A DNA stretch of 51,713 nt from an uncultured Gammaproteobacteria bacterium (GCA_943788005.1 CALSOP010000005.1:1-51713), one strand, 5' to 3'; positions 1-12,276 are shown, counted from the first letter of the stretch. Notes: generated by a model not told the origin, from the sequence alone. A program made the numbers and translations.

Positions 1-292
1 GTGTAGACACATTTTGATAAGCAGCATTTTTTAGCCTTTCAACCACCAATCTTTGTTCATAGCGTCTACCCGCATACAGTTCCAATGGCTGTGCATAAAC
101 TCTAGCGGGAACAGACCAGCGTTTTCCATCAAATTCTTTTCTAATTTGAAAATCGAGCAAGACACAATAAGATAAGAAAACACAACCTAGGATGACTATT
201 AACTGCAACATCCACTTCTTAAATAAGGACGTGCCCTTTTTTTTCTTTGACTGTGCTTTTCGTTTACGAGAAGTTTTGCGTTTTTTGGGCAT
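1..292 (-). CDS. mrcB: Penicillin-binding protein 1B, N-terminal part (cut by window edge)
   Basis: Bifunctional murein transglycosylase/transpeptidase of the inner membrane, only its first 97 codons visible. Reading from the ATG at 292, the protein starts with a very basic cytoplasmic tail (MPKKRKTSRKRKAQSKKKK), then one hydrophobic anchor (about residues 28-47, LQLIVILGCVFLSYCVLL), then the segment RWSVPARVYAQPLELYAGRR. That segment is characteristic of the UvrB-domain-2-like linker of PBP1B. The glycosyltransferase and transpeptidase domains lie beyond the window. The frame is intact over the visible part. A generic class A PBP is possible, but the Arg-Trp-x-x-Pro-Ala-x-Val-Tyr pattern favours PBP1B. 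Confidence 0.8.
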   Translation of the reverse strand, partial: MPKKRKTSRKRKAQSKKKKGTSLFKKWMLQLIVILGCVFLSYCVLLDFQIRKEFDGKRWSVPARVYAQPLELYAGRRYEQRLVVERLKNAAYQNVST

Positions 293-670
293 GTGATAAT
301 GCTATTGAATGATAATTTTCGATATTAATTACATTTTTAGATTTACATGTCATTGTGCTTCTCGCCCCTGTCTGGAAAATATGTTCCTGACATTTTCACC
401 CGAATATGTCCTATATTCGTTCTGCATCGTTCTATCTACCGCGTTCATGCAGTCGTGCACATTCATTCATAAAACTTATCTAATACGGTATAACCGATGA
501 GTTTTGAAGGACGCAGATAATAATAATATACCTAAAGTACCTATTGCTGCTGTATGGAACATAAATCCTGTGATCAAGTAGTCGACATCATCGCTTCTGC
601 ATCTTCAGTAACTTTTAATTCGTTGTCTAAAACGTCTATGTTTTGTGCACTGCCGCAAAGATCCATGTAG
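293..670. other. Gap between mrcB and the histone-like gene; mostly non-coding
   Basis: Upstream of the minus-strand mrcB start and downstream of the minus-strand terminator at 671-702. It should hold the mrcB promoter, but I see no convincing -35/-10 pair. The only coding signal is a weak, frame-broken small membrane ORF on the minus strand (476-666, listed separately). A plus-strand 63-codon ORF at 309-500 has no recognisable composition or ribosome-binding site. Confidence 0.4.
476..666 (-). pseudogene. Possible small membrane protein, frame-broken
   Basis: Two adjacent minus-strand frames read like one small protein. An acidic N-terminal stretch (ATG at 666, MDLCGSAQNIDVLDNELKV) is followed, after a one-base shift near 575-590, by DDVDYLITGFMFHTAAIG and a hydrophobic run (TLGILLLSASF) with a basic end, stopping at 476. 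Against it: the first ATG lies right after a terminator U-tract and lacks a Shine-Dalgarno. A shorter version starting inside, after an AGGA at the Met of MFHTAAIG, would have one. Given the indels elsewhere in the first 8 kb, a broken real gene is plausible but not proven. I do not recognise a family. Confidence 0.3.
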
Positions 671-702
671 ACAATAAAAAAGGCCCCGTAAAAACGGGGC
701 CT
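671..702 (-). terminator. Rho-independent terminator of the histone-like gene
   Basis: A perfect 9-bp stem (AGGCCCCGT / ACGGGGCCT) with a 4-base loop at 681-702. Read on the minus strand it is followed by a T-rich tract at 671-680. The T-tract is only on the minus side, so it terminates leftward transcription coming from the histone-like gene. Confidence 0.75.
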
Positions 703-763
703 ATCAGTATTTTAGAGAGTCTGCTCTGGCCTGTGTTACACAGACTTTAGCAAGTGCTCAACT

Positions 764-786
764 AGCGCCTTTCGGCGCTTTTTTCT
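764..786 (+). terminator. Rho-independent terminator reading rightward
   Basis: A 6-bp stem AGCGCC / GGCGCT with a TTTC tetraloop at 764-779 is followed on the plus strand by a T-run (779-784). It faces opposite to the terminator at 671-702, yet no convincing plus-strand gene precedes it. It may end an unannotated small transcript or block antisense transcription into the histone-like gene. Confidence 0.5.
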
Positions 787-852
787 CGCATCTATGACGC
801 TCTGGCTTGTTCTCTGCGTCATTATCACGCTGGCCAGTTGTCAAATTTTGCG

Positions 853-1209
853 TTATTTCTTTAGTTTTTTTTTGGCTTTTTTTTAGCCTTTTTCTTAGCT
901 AGCTTTTTTCTTAGCTTTTTCTTGGCTTTTTTTTTAGCCTTTTTCTTGCTGTTTTTTTTAGCCTTTTTCTTGGCTACTTTTTTCTTAGCCTTTTTCTTGG
1001 CTACTTTTTTCTTAGCCTTTTTCTTGGCTACTTTTTTCTTAGCCTTTTTCTTAGCTACTTTTTTCTTAGCCTTTTTCTTGGCTACTTTTTTCTTTAGCCT
1101 TTTTCTTAGCTACTTTTTTCTTTGCCTTTCTTCTTAGCTACTTTTTTCTTAGCTGTTTTCTTGCGACTTTTTTCTTCGCAGTCTTCTTCTTTGCTTTCTT
1201 CTTTGCCAT
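853..1209 (-). CDS. Lysine/alanine-rich histone H1-like DNA-binding protein (frame broken by indels)
   Basis: Likely nucleoid-associated basic protein of the bacterial H1-like type, about 118 residues if repaired. The ATG at 1209 has a strong Shine-Dalgarno (AGGGGAG). The start reads MAKKKAKKKTAKKKVA, then the frame shifts several times at A-runs. Put together, the protein is almost entirely nine-residue repeats of the pattern AKKKAKKKV, ending in a lysine-rich tail. Stops fit at 861 or 853 depending on an A-run. The shifts all fall in homopolymers, the expected place for sequencing indels. A minus-strand terminator lies about 150 bases downstream. Function is inferred from composition only. 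Confidence 0.65.
961..1152. repeat. 27-bp tandem repeat inside the histone-like gene
   Basis: About seven direct copies of a 27-bp unit (plus-strand unit begins GCCTTTTTCTTGGCTACT) encode nine-residue lysine-rich units on the minus strand. Copies differ by a G/A swap (GGCT versus AGCT). The last ones carry an extra base in a T-run, which breaks the frame. Such arrays commonly vary in copy number. Confidence 0.8.
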
Positions 1210-1418
1210 GTTTAGAGACTCCCCTAGAAACTGAATATTTGATTTAACAAAATGAATGTATACATCACATTAAACATACACGCAAACAATTATAGTCATG
1301 TTTTATCTTTTTTCTATAATTTTTTTATAAATTAATGTTTATTGTTCCTGAAATAGATACTTTTTTTATCATTATTTATACAACAATATGCATGCTTAAC
1401 ATAAATGTTACATTAAGA
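1210..1418. other. AT-rich spacer upstream of the histone-like gene
   Basis: Very AT-rich region between adk and the histone-like gene, both on the minus strand. It should contain the histone-gene promoter. I could not single out a -35/-10 pair because near-matches are abundant in this composition, and I see no coding signal. Confidence 0.4.
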
Positions 1419-2526
<1,108 letters not shown>

Positions 2527-2530
<4 letters not shown>

Positions 2531-3557
2531 TTCTCCATATTCAAAGTGTCCAGTGAGAATCCTTCTCTTTGCAAGATTTGTCGCAATCGTTTGATTGCCT
2601 CAATCTGAATCTGCCTGACACGTTCCCGTGTCACACCCAATTCATTCCCGATTTCCTCCAGAGTAGACACTTCACTGCCGTGTAAACCAAAACGCCTCTC
2701 AACAACTGCGCATTGTTTATCACTGAGTAAACTCAACCACGTATCGATATGCTCTTTTACATCACTATTCTGTAGCAATAACGAGATGGATCCAGGTTTT
2801 GTTCGTCTGGCAAAGTATCTAGCAATGTTTTTTCCGAATCATACGGACTGGGGGTGTCAACAGGATGTGATTCGTTCATTCAGACCAAGCATGCGCTTTA
2901 CAACATCGATGGGTTGGTCAAGCATTTCAGCTACATCTTCCGGGCTGGGCTCACGATCCAGTGTTTGAGCAAGTTTACGAGCAGCCCGTAAATAAATATT
3001 GATTTCCTTTACGACGTGTATTGGCAATCGGACTGTACGCGTCTGATTCATCAATGCACGTTCGATAGTCTGCCTAATCCACCAGGTGGCATAAGTAGAA
3101 AATCGAAACCCTCTTTCCGGATCAAACTTCTCAACAGCACGAATCAATCCAAGATTACCTTCTTCTATTAAATCAAGCAGAGCTAAGCCACGATTCATAT
3201 AACGTCGAGCGATTTTTACGACCAGCCGCAAATTACTTTCAATCATCCGCTTTCTTGAAGCGCTCATCTCCTTTCAAGGCTTTGCGTGAAAAATACACTT
3301 CCTCTTCTGCGCTTAATAAGGGAGAAAATCCTATTTCATTCAAATACAGTCGAGTGGCATCTAAATCACCAGCCGAAACCGGAGCATTATCAGAGAGCGT
3401 TTCTTTGGGCTTCTTTTCATCCGCACTATCTTCGATGTTGCTCAGTTCTTGCAACACATCAACATCCAATGTTTCTGGAACCTCAGCATCCAATTCAACA
3501 TCATCAATATTGTCATCCTTTACGTTTGATTCTGCGTGTGTTGTCTTCGTCTTTCAT
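2527..3557 (-). CDS. rpoS: RNA polymerase sigma factor RpoS (frame broken by indels)
   Basis: Stationary-phase/general-stress sigma factor. Pieces in order: region 1.2 [20 protein letters not shown]; region 2 [20 protein letters not shown] and [16 protein letters not shown]; region 3 with [12 protein letters not shown]; region 4 with [20 protein letters not shown]. Frame changes fall near the N-terminus (about 3535), at 3240-3267, near 2860 and near 2780. The bridging frame reads [20 protein letters not shown], as expected after LNERIT. I chose the ATG at 3557 (MKDEDNT...), 22 bases after the nlpD stop. The span of about 343 codons matches RpoS. It follows surE-pcm-nlpD, the classic arrangement; in E. 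coli the main rpoS promoter lies inside nlpD. Confidence 0.92.
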
Positions 3558-3579
3558 ACATTGTCCGCTTATCGGTTAC

Positions 3580-4435
3580 TCAGACGCGTTTCCTTGGGAG
3601 ATGTTGTGTAGGATTAACCGGTGTTCCATTCTTACGTATTTCGAAATGCAGTACATTACGTCCTGTGTTGTCTCTTCCCATCTCAGAGATTTGTTGTCCG
3701 GCATTGACTCTGTCACCTTCTTTGACCAATAAGCTTACTGTTATAAGCATACGCACTCAAGTACGTTTCGCTGTGCTTTATGATGATAAGCTTTCCATAA
3801 CCGAGAAGTCCACTCCCGCTGTATACAACTTCGCCATAGGCAGCAGCTTTAATTGCCTGTCCAGCCTTCCCCGCAATATTGATCCCTTTTTTAGATGTCG
3901 GTGAATCAGAATTAACTAATTGTCCACTAGTGGGCCAGGACCACTGAATCGTACCCTTAGGTAAAGTCACTCCAGGCTTTGTTTTTTTCATAACAACGCT
4001 TGGTTTGTTTACTATGGGCTTGGATATCGATTCGCTTGATTTTGCCGGGGTGGTAGTTTTTGCAACAGGTTCCGATTTTAAAGGGACACCTTTCTTTTTA
4101 TAGACAGGTGTTAAACGAACAAGTTGACCGGGATAAATGGTATAGGGTGGATTAATATTATTCCAGCTTGCCAACGCTTTGTAGTCGAAATTATAGCGCC
4201 ATGCTATCGAATACAGGGTCTCACCTTTATTAACGCTGTGATAGCCCGATTTATTTTGTACTGCTGGTCTTGAAGCTTGGAGCTTGATTTGCTAACGACG
4301 CCATGTTGAGTGACTGTGGGCTCTGGTTCTTTGACTTCGCCGCGATTGGCACCTGGCGCAACTCCCTTCCTGACACATGCCTGAAGCAAGACAAGCGTTA
4401 TAATGAATATATAAATATTATAAACAGGATTTCAT
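3580..4435 (-). CDS. nlpD: NlpD-type LysM/M23 lipoprotein, murein hydrolase activator (frame broken)
   Basis: Envelope lipoprotein that in E. coli activates the amidase AmiC during cell separation. From ATG 4435 the N-terminus is hydrophobic with a lipobox (TLVLLQAC). It continues through a Pro/Lys-rich linker to a LysM domain (ASWNNINPPYTIYPGQLVRL), a second linker, and the M23-like domain (GINIAGKAGQAIKAAAYGEV; GYGKLIIIKHSETYLSAYAY; QISEMGRDNTGRNVLHFEIR), stopping at 3580. Frame shifts occur just after the start, near 4205 and near 3730. Spacing to pcm (11 bases) and rpoS (22 bases) implies cotranscription. Total length of about 285 codons is normal. Confidence 0.88.
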
Positions 4436-4445
4436 CCTATCACGT

Positions 4446-5114
4446 TCAAGTTGTATCAATACCACCAAGCATTGGTACAAAACTTACCGAATCAATAATT
4501 TCTTCTACATAACCTTCTTCTTTACGTGTGATCAATAATAATTTCTGATCCCCGGACTTGCCAACGGGGATTATCAAACGTCCATCTATAGCAAGCTGTT
4601 CCAGTAATGCCTCAGGCACACCAATAGGAGCTGCCGCAACGATAATGCCATCAAATGGTGCATGTGCAGACCAACCAATATTGCCATCGGCATGTTTGCT
4701 ACGAATATTGGTGCAAGCCAGTTTTTGGAAACGTTCTCTGGCACGTACTAAGTAAGGCATTGATCCGCTCTACTGTGTAAATTTGCTTTGGCAAACCGCG
4801 CCATAATCACTGTCTGATAACCACAACCGGTGCCAACTTCCAGAACATTTTTTAATTCACCGTCTTTAATCAATGCTTCGGTCATTTTTGCAACGATGTA
4901 AGGCTGTGAGATTGTTTGGCTGAAGCCAATAGGTAGTGCAGTATTTTCGTACGCACGGCTAGCCAGTGCTTCATCGACAAAAAGATGTCGTGGTGTTTGT
5001 CGTATCGCATCCAATACCACGTTCAGATTTAATTCCCATTTCAACCAGCGTATCTGCAAGTCGGTCACGCGTACGCTGTGATGTCATGCCTATACCGCTA
5101 TGTTCAGCCATCAT
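4446..5114 (-). CDS. pcm: Protein-L-isoaspartate O-methyltransferase (frame broken)
   Basis: Cytoplasmic repair enzyme that methylates L-isoaspartyl residues in damaged proteins using S-adenosylmethionine. Starting at ATG 5114 (directly after the surE TAA) the first frame gives [20 protein letters not shown]. After a shift, [20 protein letters not shown] follows, then the SAM motif [19 protein letters not shown] second shift near 4760 leads into [20 protein letters not shown] and the end at 4446. The span is exactly 222 codons plus stop, so the two shifts compensate, as expected for sequencing indels. A second, divergent paralogue lies at 33081-33734. Confidence 0.9.
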
Positions 5115-5861
5115 TTATTTAAGACCTTCTGTCCAGTCTGAAAGTGTTTGTAAAGATTGGTGACGCGTCAAATCAATTTGTAAGGGTGTTATAGAAACTT
5201 TGCCAGAACGAACAGCATGAAAGTCTGTCCCCTCGCCTGCATCTTGTTCAGTTCCAACAGGCCCAACCCAGTATACTTTTCTTCCACGTGGGTCAGACGC
5301 TTCCAATACGGGTTCAGATTTATGCCGATTTCCCAAACGCGTTACCGCAAAGTCTTTAATTTGTTCATAGTCTACATCTGGAATATTCACATTCAATAAC
5401 ACATCTGCCAACGGTTTTTGCATAATATATTCAATAATTTTTCTAGCTACCTGCGCAGCCGGCTTATAATCAGCCTGTCTCTCTCCAGCAAGTGAAAATG
5501 CTATCGCTGGACAACCAAGGAAACGTCCCTCCATAGCCGCTGCCACGGTGCCCGAATAAAGCACATCATCGCCCAGATTAGCACCGGTATTAATACCGCT
5601 AATAACCATGTCAGGTTCTTCATCCAATAGCCCTGTAATTGCCAAATGCACACAGTCAGTTGGCGTGCCGTTTACATAATTGAAACCACGACTATCTTGT
5701 TTTACATGCAGCGGGGAATCAAGCGTCAGTGAATTACTGGCGCCACTACGATCTCTATCGGGCGCGACAACGGTTACCCTGCCTAACTCAGCCAACATTT
5801 CTGCCAATGCTGCTAATCCAGGAGACTGGTATCCATCGTCGTTACTCAACAAAAAATGCAT
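5115..5861 (-). CDS. surE: 5'/3'-nucleotidase SurE
   Basis: Metal-dependent nucleoside-5'(3')-monophosphatase, also acting on short polyphosphate in E. coli. It is intact at 248 residues, the usual length. The N-terminal metal-binding motif [12 protein letters not shown], the [13 protein letters not shown] loop, and [21 protein letters not shown] are all present. It is first in the surE-pcm-nlpD-rpoS run. Its TAA is immediately followed by the pcm ATG, so the pair is probably translationally coupled. It is the only gene of this operon without a frameshift. Confidence 0.95.
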   Translation of the reverse strand: MHFLLSNDDGYQSPGLAALAEMLAELGRVTVVAPDRDRSGASNSLTLDSPLHVKQDSRGFNYVNGTPTDCVHLAITGLLDEEPDMVISGINTGANLGDDVLYSGTVAAAMEGRFLGCPAIAFSLAGERQADYKPAAQVARKIIEYIMQKPLADVLLNVNIPDVDYEQIKDFAVTRLGNRHKSEPVLEASDPRGRKVYWVGPVGTEQDAGEGTDFHAVRSGKVSITPLQIDLTRHQSLQTLSDWTEGLK

Positions 5862-5973
5862 AGTGTTTAAAAGTGGTACTACAAATTAAAACGAATGGAC
5901 AATTTAACGCTGACCGGTTTTTGAGAACATATCAACAATGATTCTGGATAATACACATCGTTAGGGTGCTTAT

Positions 5974-6889
<916 letters not shown>

Positions 6890-6896
6890 AAATTTG

Positions 6897-8073
<1,177 letters not shown>

Positions 8074-8142
8074 TAAACATCACATTGTAACGCCAAAACA
8101 CTCACCGGAATATTGTACTCTGACGACATCCTATAAATAACA

Positions 8143-8163
8143 AGCCCGGCCATGAGCCGGGCT
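8143..8163 (-). terminator. Terminator after the PuuD-like gene
   Basis: An 8-bp GC-rich stem AGCCCGGC / GCCGGGCT with a five-base loop. On the minus strand it is followed by TTGTTATTTAT. It sits between the PuuD-like gene (stop at 8190) and argD, so it separates their transcription. Confidence 0.65.
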
Positions 8164-8189
8164 CAAACACAATGTTTAATTTCTATATC

Positions 8190-8777
8190 TTATAAAGGCA
8201 GGCCATGCCCATACCCCACCATGCACATCAACATCGGGATAGAAAGGAAAGTATTGGTTCGTGATGCCATTAATGCGACAACTTTGCCTTTAGCAATCTC
8301 ATCAGCACTGGCTTCTACAATACCGAGAATCTTCTTCTGGTTAGGCCAGATCAATACCCAAACATTAAACAACATGATTGTGCCCATCCAGGCACCTAAG
8401 CCAATAACCAAACCACCCTCTTGTAATAAGAAAGCATTCTTAAGACCAACACCCAATGATTCCAGCGCAGATGCGCCAGTTAACCAGGTACCTAATGCGC
8501 CCCAACGAAACCACCACAATGCACGAGGTGCGACATATTTATTAATTGCTGCAGGACCTGGTCCGCCTTCATCAGCTAAAGCCACGCCAACTGCAGGGAC
8601 TTGCACGAAATTGAAGTAATAAAGCAGACCAATCCAGATAACGCCAAAAAAGACATGTATCCAGACCGTTAAAGATAATAGGTTGAACTCAGGCTTACCG
8701 CCAACCAAAAACATAACAACTATAGCTGTGATAAAACCAAGCGCTAAGGTGCCATGCACTGACTTGAGTGGATTCAT
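8190..8777 (-). CDS. PuuD-like (urate oxidase N-terminal domain) membrane protein
   Basis: A 195-residue multi-pass inner-membrane protein resembling the membrane domain of the PuuD-type urate hydroxylase. Motifs VWIHVFFGVIWIGLLYYFNF and APRALWWFRWGALGTWLTG are visible, with about five hydrophobic segments. Full PuuD proteins have a C-terminal cytochrome c domain; no CxxCH motif exists here, so this is the short stand-alone form. No purine catabolism genes are nearby, so a urate role is doubtful and the name should be read as a domain label. The gene is monocistronic, with its own terminator. Confidence 0.6.
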   Translation of the reverse strand: MNPLKSVHGTLALGFITAIVVMFLVGGKPEFNLLSLTVWIHVFFGVIWIGLLYYFNFVQVPAVGVALADEGGPGPAAINKYVAPRALWWFRWGALGTWLTGASALESLGVGLKNAFLLQEGGLVIGLGAWMGTIMLFNVWVLIWPNQKKILGIVEASADEIAKGKVVALMASRTNTFLSIPMLMCMVGYGHGLPL

Positions 8778-9113
8778 ATTAAAGTACCCCCGGGGTAAAA
8801 AATTAAGTGTTTCTTAATGACACAGTAAAATGTTGGCTAGGATTATACTGATGTCCGTCCCCGCTTCCACCCCTTTCACAACAGAATCACGTTAAACGGC
8901 AGTAATAAGTGCTATTGAGACTGAAACAAGCCTTAAATAGGCATTCCTAGCAAAAACAAGGGTTTGTATTAAAATAATGACACTTGAATTCTACAATACC
9001 GCCCTCATTTAAATTGTCTTATACAAGCAAATCCAACAATTGGTGATTGCTTGACGCTTTCGCGTATAATCCGCCACAACGCAAAATCAAGATATTAACC
9101 CGAGGTATATGTA
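8778..9113. other. Divergent intergenic region upstream of the PuuD-like gene and grxD
   Basis: A 336-bp non-coding stretch between divergent genes. It contains a CCCCGGGG palindrome just upstream of the PuuD-like start and the grxD promoter candidate near 9040-9070. I found no coding signal or recognisable RNA. Confidence 0.5.
9040..9070 (+). promoter_or_regulatory. Candidate sigma-70 promoter for the glutaredoxin gene
   Basis: A consensus -10 TATAAT at 9065-9070, 44 bases before the grxD ATG. The best -35 is TTGGTG at 9040-9045, with a long 19-bp spacer. The closer TTGACG (only 8 bp away) cannot serve as -35. Confidence 0.45.
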
Positions 9114-9431
9114 ATGGAACCAATGGAACAAATTAAAGCGACACTAGCAGAAAACCCCGTCGTCCTTTTCATGAAAGGCTCACCCGACTTTCCACAGTGT
9201 GGGTTTTCAATGAAAACCGTTCAAGCACTGAAAGAATGTGATGTCGAATTCGGTTTCGTCGATGTGCTGGCACAACCTGAAATGCGCGCCAACCTGCCAC
9301 AATATTCAAACTGGCCCACCTTCCCACAAGTCTTTATCAACGGCGAACTTGTCGGCGGCTGCGATATAGTTTTAGATCTCTACGAGAAAGGCGAGTTGCA
9401 GAAAATGACAAAAGAGGCTGTTGGTAGTTAA
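9114..9431 (+). CDS. grxD: Monothiol glutaredoxin Grx4
   Basis: Small cytosolic CGFS-type glutaredoxin, 105 residues, that binds and transfers [2Fe-2S] clusters, often with BolA/IbaG partners. The active-site motif CGFS lies in PDFPQCGFSMKTVQAL (about residues 25-40). It is followed by the TFPQVFINGELVGGCDIV glutathione-binding region. Length and motifs match GrxD. The start at 9114 is preceded by a CGAGGT box. An internal Met three codons later is a less likely start. Confidence 0.95.
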   Translation: MEPMEQIKATLAENPVVLFMKGSPDFPQCGFSMKTVQALKECDVEFGFVDVLAQPEMRANLPQYSNWPTFPQVFINGELVGGCDIVLDLYEKGELQKMTKEAVGS

Positions 9432-9444
9432 TAGTTTTTGTTTG

Positions 9445-9472
9445 AGGGTGAGTTAGGCTCCTAGCTCACCCT
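9445..9472 (+). terminator. Hairpin downstream of grxD
   Basis: Stem AGGGTGAG / CTCACCCT with a shorter inner AGG/CCT stem, starting 14 bases after the grxD stop. The following tract (TTAAATCTTCT) is only partly T-rich, so it may be a weak terminator. Confidence 0.45.
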
Positions 9473-9519
9473 TAAATCTTCTCCTTCCTAATTCCCGTAT
9501 AGCTAGAAATAGTAAAGAG

Positions 9520-10242
9520 TTAGTCCTTGTCCTGCTCATCGAGCATTTTAACAATCTCATCCTCCCCCATTGGTTTTTTACGTTTAATACGTAAACTTGA
9601 TTTCCATTCTTGACTAAAATCTTTTTGCAATCGCATATTAATAGCGATAACGATTAGCATTGCGATAAACGCTCCGAGGCTAGCCAACGCCATATCTTTT
9701 TGTGCGTCCCAAACATCACCTTGTGTGCCTAGATAAGCAACGCCCAGATCACCACCAAACACCTCGGCGGCAGCCCATTCGAATAGTTCGAATATCATTG
9801 AGGCAGCGATAGTGAAAAGCAAGGGAAAGAAATATCCCCAAAAGCCTTTGCCGTAGGCTATGCGACAATAGATTTCTCTAAAGGGATAGGCCATCAATAA
9901 GCCATAAAGGAAATGCACCAGTCGATCGAAATGATTTCTATCCCATTCCATCATCTCGTTAAGACTAAAATTAAAATATGATATTAATAACGAATCATAA
10001 GGCACTCTGGCATAGGTGTAGTGTGCTCCTATTTCGTGCAGACACATGAATATAAAAATCATGCTGTAGGATATTCTTGAGAAGGTAAATTTTTTATAGC
10101 TTGCCACCATTACAATGACAAACCCCAACACCAAAACATTTTCCAATGCCCAATCAGACCGATCATGCGGCGCTACAGCGAGAATTAGAAATTCAATAAA
10201 GAATAGAAGAGAAAGTATTAGAAAATATTTTTTGTGCGGCAT
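9520..10242 (-). CDS. DUF2238 (YjdF-like) integral membrane protein
   Basis: A 240-residue inner-membrane protein with about six hydrophobic helices. The family hallmark stretches CLHEIGAHYTYARVPYD and RNHFDRLVHFLYGLLMAYPF (about residues 88-125) and GTQGDVWDAQKDM are present, which is typical of the YjdF/DUF2238 family of unknown function. A basic, charged C-terminal tail of about 40 residues extends beyond the last helix. It stands alone between grxD and dnaQ on the minus strand. Confidence 0.8.
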   Translation of the reverse strand: MPHKKYFLILSLLFFIEFLILAVAPHDRSDWALENVLVLGFVIVMVASYKKFTFSRISYSMIFIFMCLHEIGAHYTYARVPYDSLLISYFNFSLNEMMEWDRNHFDRLVHFLYGLLMAYPFREIYCRIAYGKGFWGYFFPLLFTIAASMIFELFEWAAAEVFGGDLGVAYLGTQGDVWDAQKDMALASLGAFIAMLIVIAINMRLQKDFSQEWKSSLRIKRKKPMGEDEIVKMLDEQDKD

Positions 10243-10289
10243 GCTTTATTGCAAATCATTTTGATTACATTAAGACATAAGCTAGGATA

Positions 10290-11006
10290 TTAATCATAGC
10301 CACTATCAACCCACACGCACTTGCCCCCGCTCTCTTCTTTGATCCTTTCCAGATATTTCTCATGTTCCACGAGTTCTTCTGCAGTTGCTTCAATGACACG
10401 TAATGGTTTGCGATTAACGTCGACAATTCTTGTTTTAGTCTGTTCGGCAGCCTGTTGATCTTGTGAAGAATCAAAGCTTAAGGTCTCTTGACCGCCCGTC
10501 ATCACCAGATACACATCTAACAGTATCCGTGCATCGAGCAGTGCGCCATGTAAATCGCGCTCTGTGTTATCTATTTCATAACGTTTACATAAAGCATCGA
10601 GATTATTCTTTTGTCCGGGATGTTTTTCACGCGCCATCATTAAAGTATCAACAACGGAACAATAATCTTCTGTCTTGCCCCATTTTCTACCGAGCTTTTT
10701 TAATTCTGCATTAAGAAATCCAATATCAAATGGCGCGTTATGAATGATGAGCTCGCTATCCCGAACAAAGTCAATGAATTCCTGGGCGATATCAGCAAAG
10801 TGCGGTTTGTCTGCAAGAAATTCATTACTGATGCCGTGTACATTGAATGCACCTTCATCAATTTCTCTATCGGGATTTAGATATTGATGAAAGTGTCGAT
10901 CTGTTTTACGCCGATTAACAATCTCAACACAACCGATCTCAATAATGCGATGACCTTGCTTAGGTTCCAGTCCGGTCGTTTCTGTATCAAGAACAATCTG
11001 TCTCAT
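10290..11006 (-). CDS. dnaQ: DNA polymerase III epsilon subunit (3'-5' proofreading exonuclease)
   Basis: Proofreading subunit of the replicative polymerase, 238 residues. DEDDh exonuclease motifs: Exo[21 protein letters not shown] (about 6-25), Exo[18 protein letters not shown] (about 96-111), ExoIII with [17 protein letters not shown] (about 155-171). The region after about residue 185 corresponds to the polymerase-binding tail. Its ATG overlaps the rnhA stop by four bases, the dnaQ/rnhA linkage common in Gammaproteobacteria, though here transcribed in the same direction. Confidence 0.95.
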   Translation of the reverse strand: MRQIVLDTETTGLEPKQGHRIIEIGCVEIVNRRKTDRHFHQYLNPDREIDEGAFNVHGISNEFLADKPHFADIAQEFIDFVRDSELIIHNAPFDIGFLNAELKKLGRKWGKTEDYCSVVDTLMMAREKHPGQKNNLDALCKRYEIDNTERDLHGALLDARILLDVYLVMTGGQETLSFDSSQDQQAAEQTKTRIVDVNRKPLRVIEATAEELVEHEKYLERIKEESGGKCVWVDSGYD

Positions 11007-11455
11007 GAAGTACTGCCAGCAAACATCTCATCGATGGCTTTATTCGCCAATTGGTCGACTCTTTCATTTTCATCATGTCCACTATGGCCCTTAACCCATT
11101 CCCATTTTATTTGATGAGGGGCGCAGGCTTCGTCCAGTCGCAACCAGAGATCTTTATTCTTTACTGGCTTCTTCGCTGCTGTTCTCCAGCCTCGACTCTT
11201 CCAACCATCCATCCATTCGGTAATACCCTTCATCACATATTGGGAGTCAGTAGTAAGTACGACATCACACTCACCTTTTAATGCTTCGAGCCCCATAATG
11301 GCACCCATTAACTCCATCCGATTATTGGTCGTTTCTGCTTCAGCACCATAGAGTTCTTTTTCAGTGCTGTTATATTTTAATAAGGTTCCCCAACCACCCG
11401 GACCAGGGTTGCCTCGACACGCGCCATCGGAAAAGATATGTATTGTTTCACTCAT
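11003..11455 (-). CDS. rnhA: Ribonuclease HI
   Basis: Cleaves the RNA strand of RNA-DNA hybrids. It is 150 residues with the catalytic carboxylates in [36 protein letters not shown] and [13 protein letters not shown], all in the expected order. ATGA overlaps link it to the methyltransferase upstream and to dnaQ downstream, so the three genes form a tight operon. Confidence 0.96.
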   Translation of the reverse strand: MSETIHIFSDGACRGNPGPGGWGTLLKYNSTEKELYGAEAETTNNRMELMGAIMGLEALKGECDVVLTTDSQYVMKGITEWMDGWKSRGWRTAAKKPVKNKDLWLRLDEACAPHQIKWEWVKGHSGHDENERVDQLANKAIDEMFAGSTS

Positions 11456-12225
11456 AATTTTTTTAGTGATGCTCTGGTGGTGGGTTCAATTGCTCCTCCC
11501 CCAATCATATTTCGTTTAGCGCGCCATTGCATCTTGATTGGATTTAATGGCACGGTGCGTTTTTTAGCGACGAGAACATACAAACCACCAAATATTGGCC
11601 CGCAAAAACGACCCAATCGTTCTAGCGGCACCAGTTTCTTGAGCATATTTTGATTGTTTAACGGTGGAGAAAAGAAAAAACCATTGATCTTTACAACTTC
11701 AAAATCCAGCAACGATAACCAGTCCTTTAATCTTGGAATGGAAATCAACTGGCCGCTCCATGGCATTTCACCCCACCAACACTTAAACAAGTGCCAAAGA
11801 CCCCAAAGACTCAATGGATTGATGCCGATGATAACCACATGCCCATCACCTATAAGGACACGTTCCATTTCTCGCAATAACTTATGGGCATCTTTAGAAT
11901 ATTCAAGAATGTGCGGTAAAACGATTACATCGACACAGTCCATTGCAATTGGTAACTCTTCTGCACTGCTATGTACCGCCGTTACACTATTATCTAATTC
12001 CGTATTATCCAGGAATAGGATTGTTTTATTAGTAATACGGGACGCTGCCAGATAGTTTGATTCTGCCGAGTAGCCGTACTGCAAAATATGATAACCAAAC
12101 AAATCCGGCAGGATATTCTCTAATTGCTCAATCTCTGCGGCATAGACCGCTCTGCCCAAGGGGCCATTAAACCAGCTTGAGAATTTCTCTCTTAGTGATA
12201 ATGTCTTTGTATTTTCAGAATTCAT
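11452..12225 (-). CDS. Class I SAM-dependent methyltransferase (YafS-like)
   Basis: About 257 residues. The methyltransferase fold is indicated by [20 protein letters not shown] and [20 protein letters not shown] (post-I motifs), with a hydrophobic [16 protein letters not shown] segment and a basic C-terminus. This matches the methyltransferase usually found next to rnhA/gloB (YafS in E. coli); its substrate is unknown. I chose the ATG at 12225; an upstream in-frame GTG at 12240 is possible. Neither has an obvious ribosome-binding site. Divergent from gloB, 51 bases away. Confidence 0.8.
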   Translation of the reverse strand: MNSENTKTLSLREKFSSWFNGPLGRAVYAAEIEQLENILPDLFGYHILQYGYSAESNYLAASRITNKTILFLDNTELDNSVTAVHSSAEELPIAMDCVDVIVLPHILEYSKDAHKLLREMERVLIGDGHVVIIGINPLSLWGLWHLFKCWWGEMPWSGQLISIPRLKDWLSLLDFEVVKINGFFFSPPLNNQNMLKKLVPLERLGRFCGPIFGGLYVLVAKKRTVPLNPIKMQWRAKRNMIGGGAIEPTTRASLKKL

Positions 12226-12276
12226 AAATAAGTCACGCACTACACTTAATAAACTGACTCGGACTATAGAAAAATC

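Noticed and set aside
309..500. Plus-strand 63-codon ORF upstream of mrcB
   Set aside because: No ribosome-binding site, cysteine-rich random-looking composition, and it overlaps mrcB's presumed promoter region.
922..1137. Plus-strand ORF of Phe/Leu/Ala repeats
   Set aside because: It is the antisense reading of the lysine-rich histone-like repeat, which has a strong ribosome-binding site on the minus strand.
9053..9070. TTGACG next to TATAAT as the grxD promoter
   Set aside because: Only eight bases separate the two elements, too close for sigma-70; a weaker -35 with a 19-bp spacer was listed instead.
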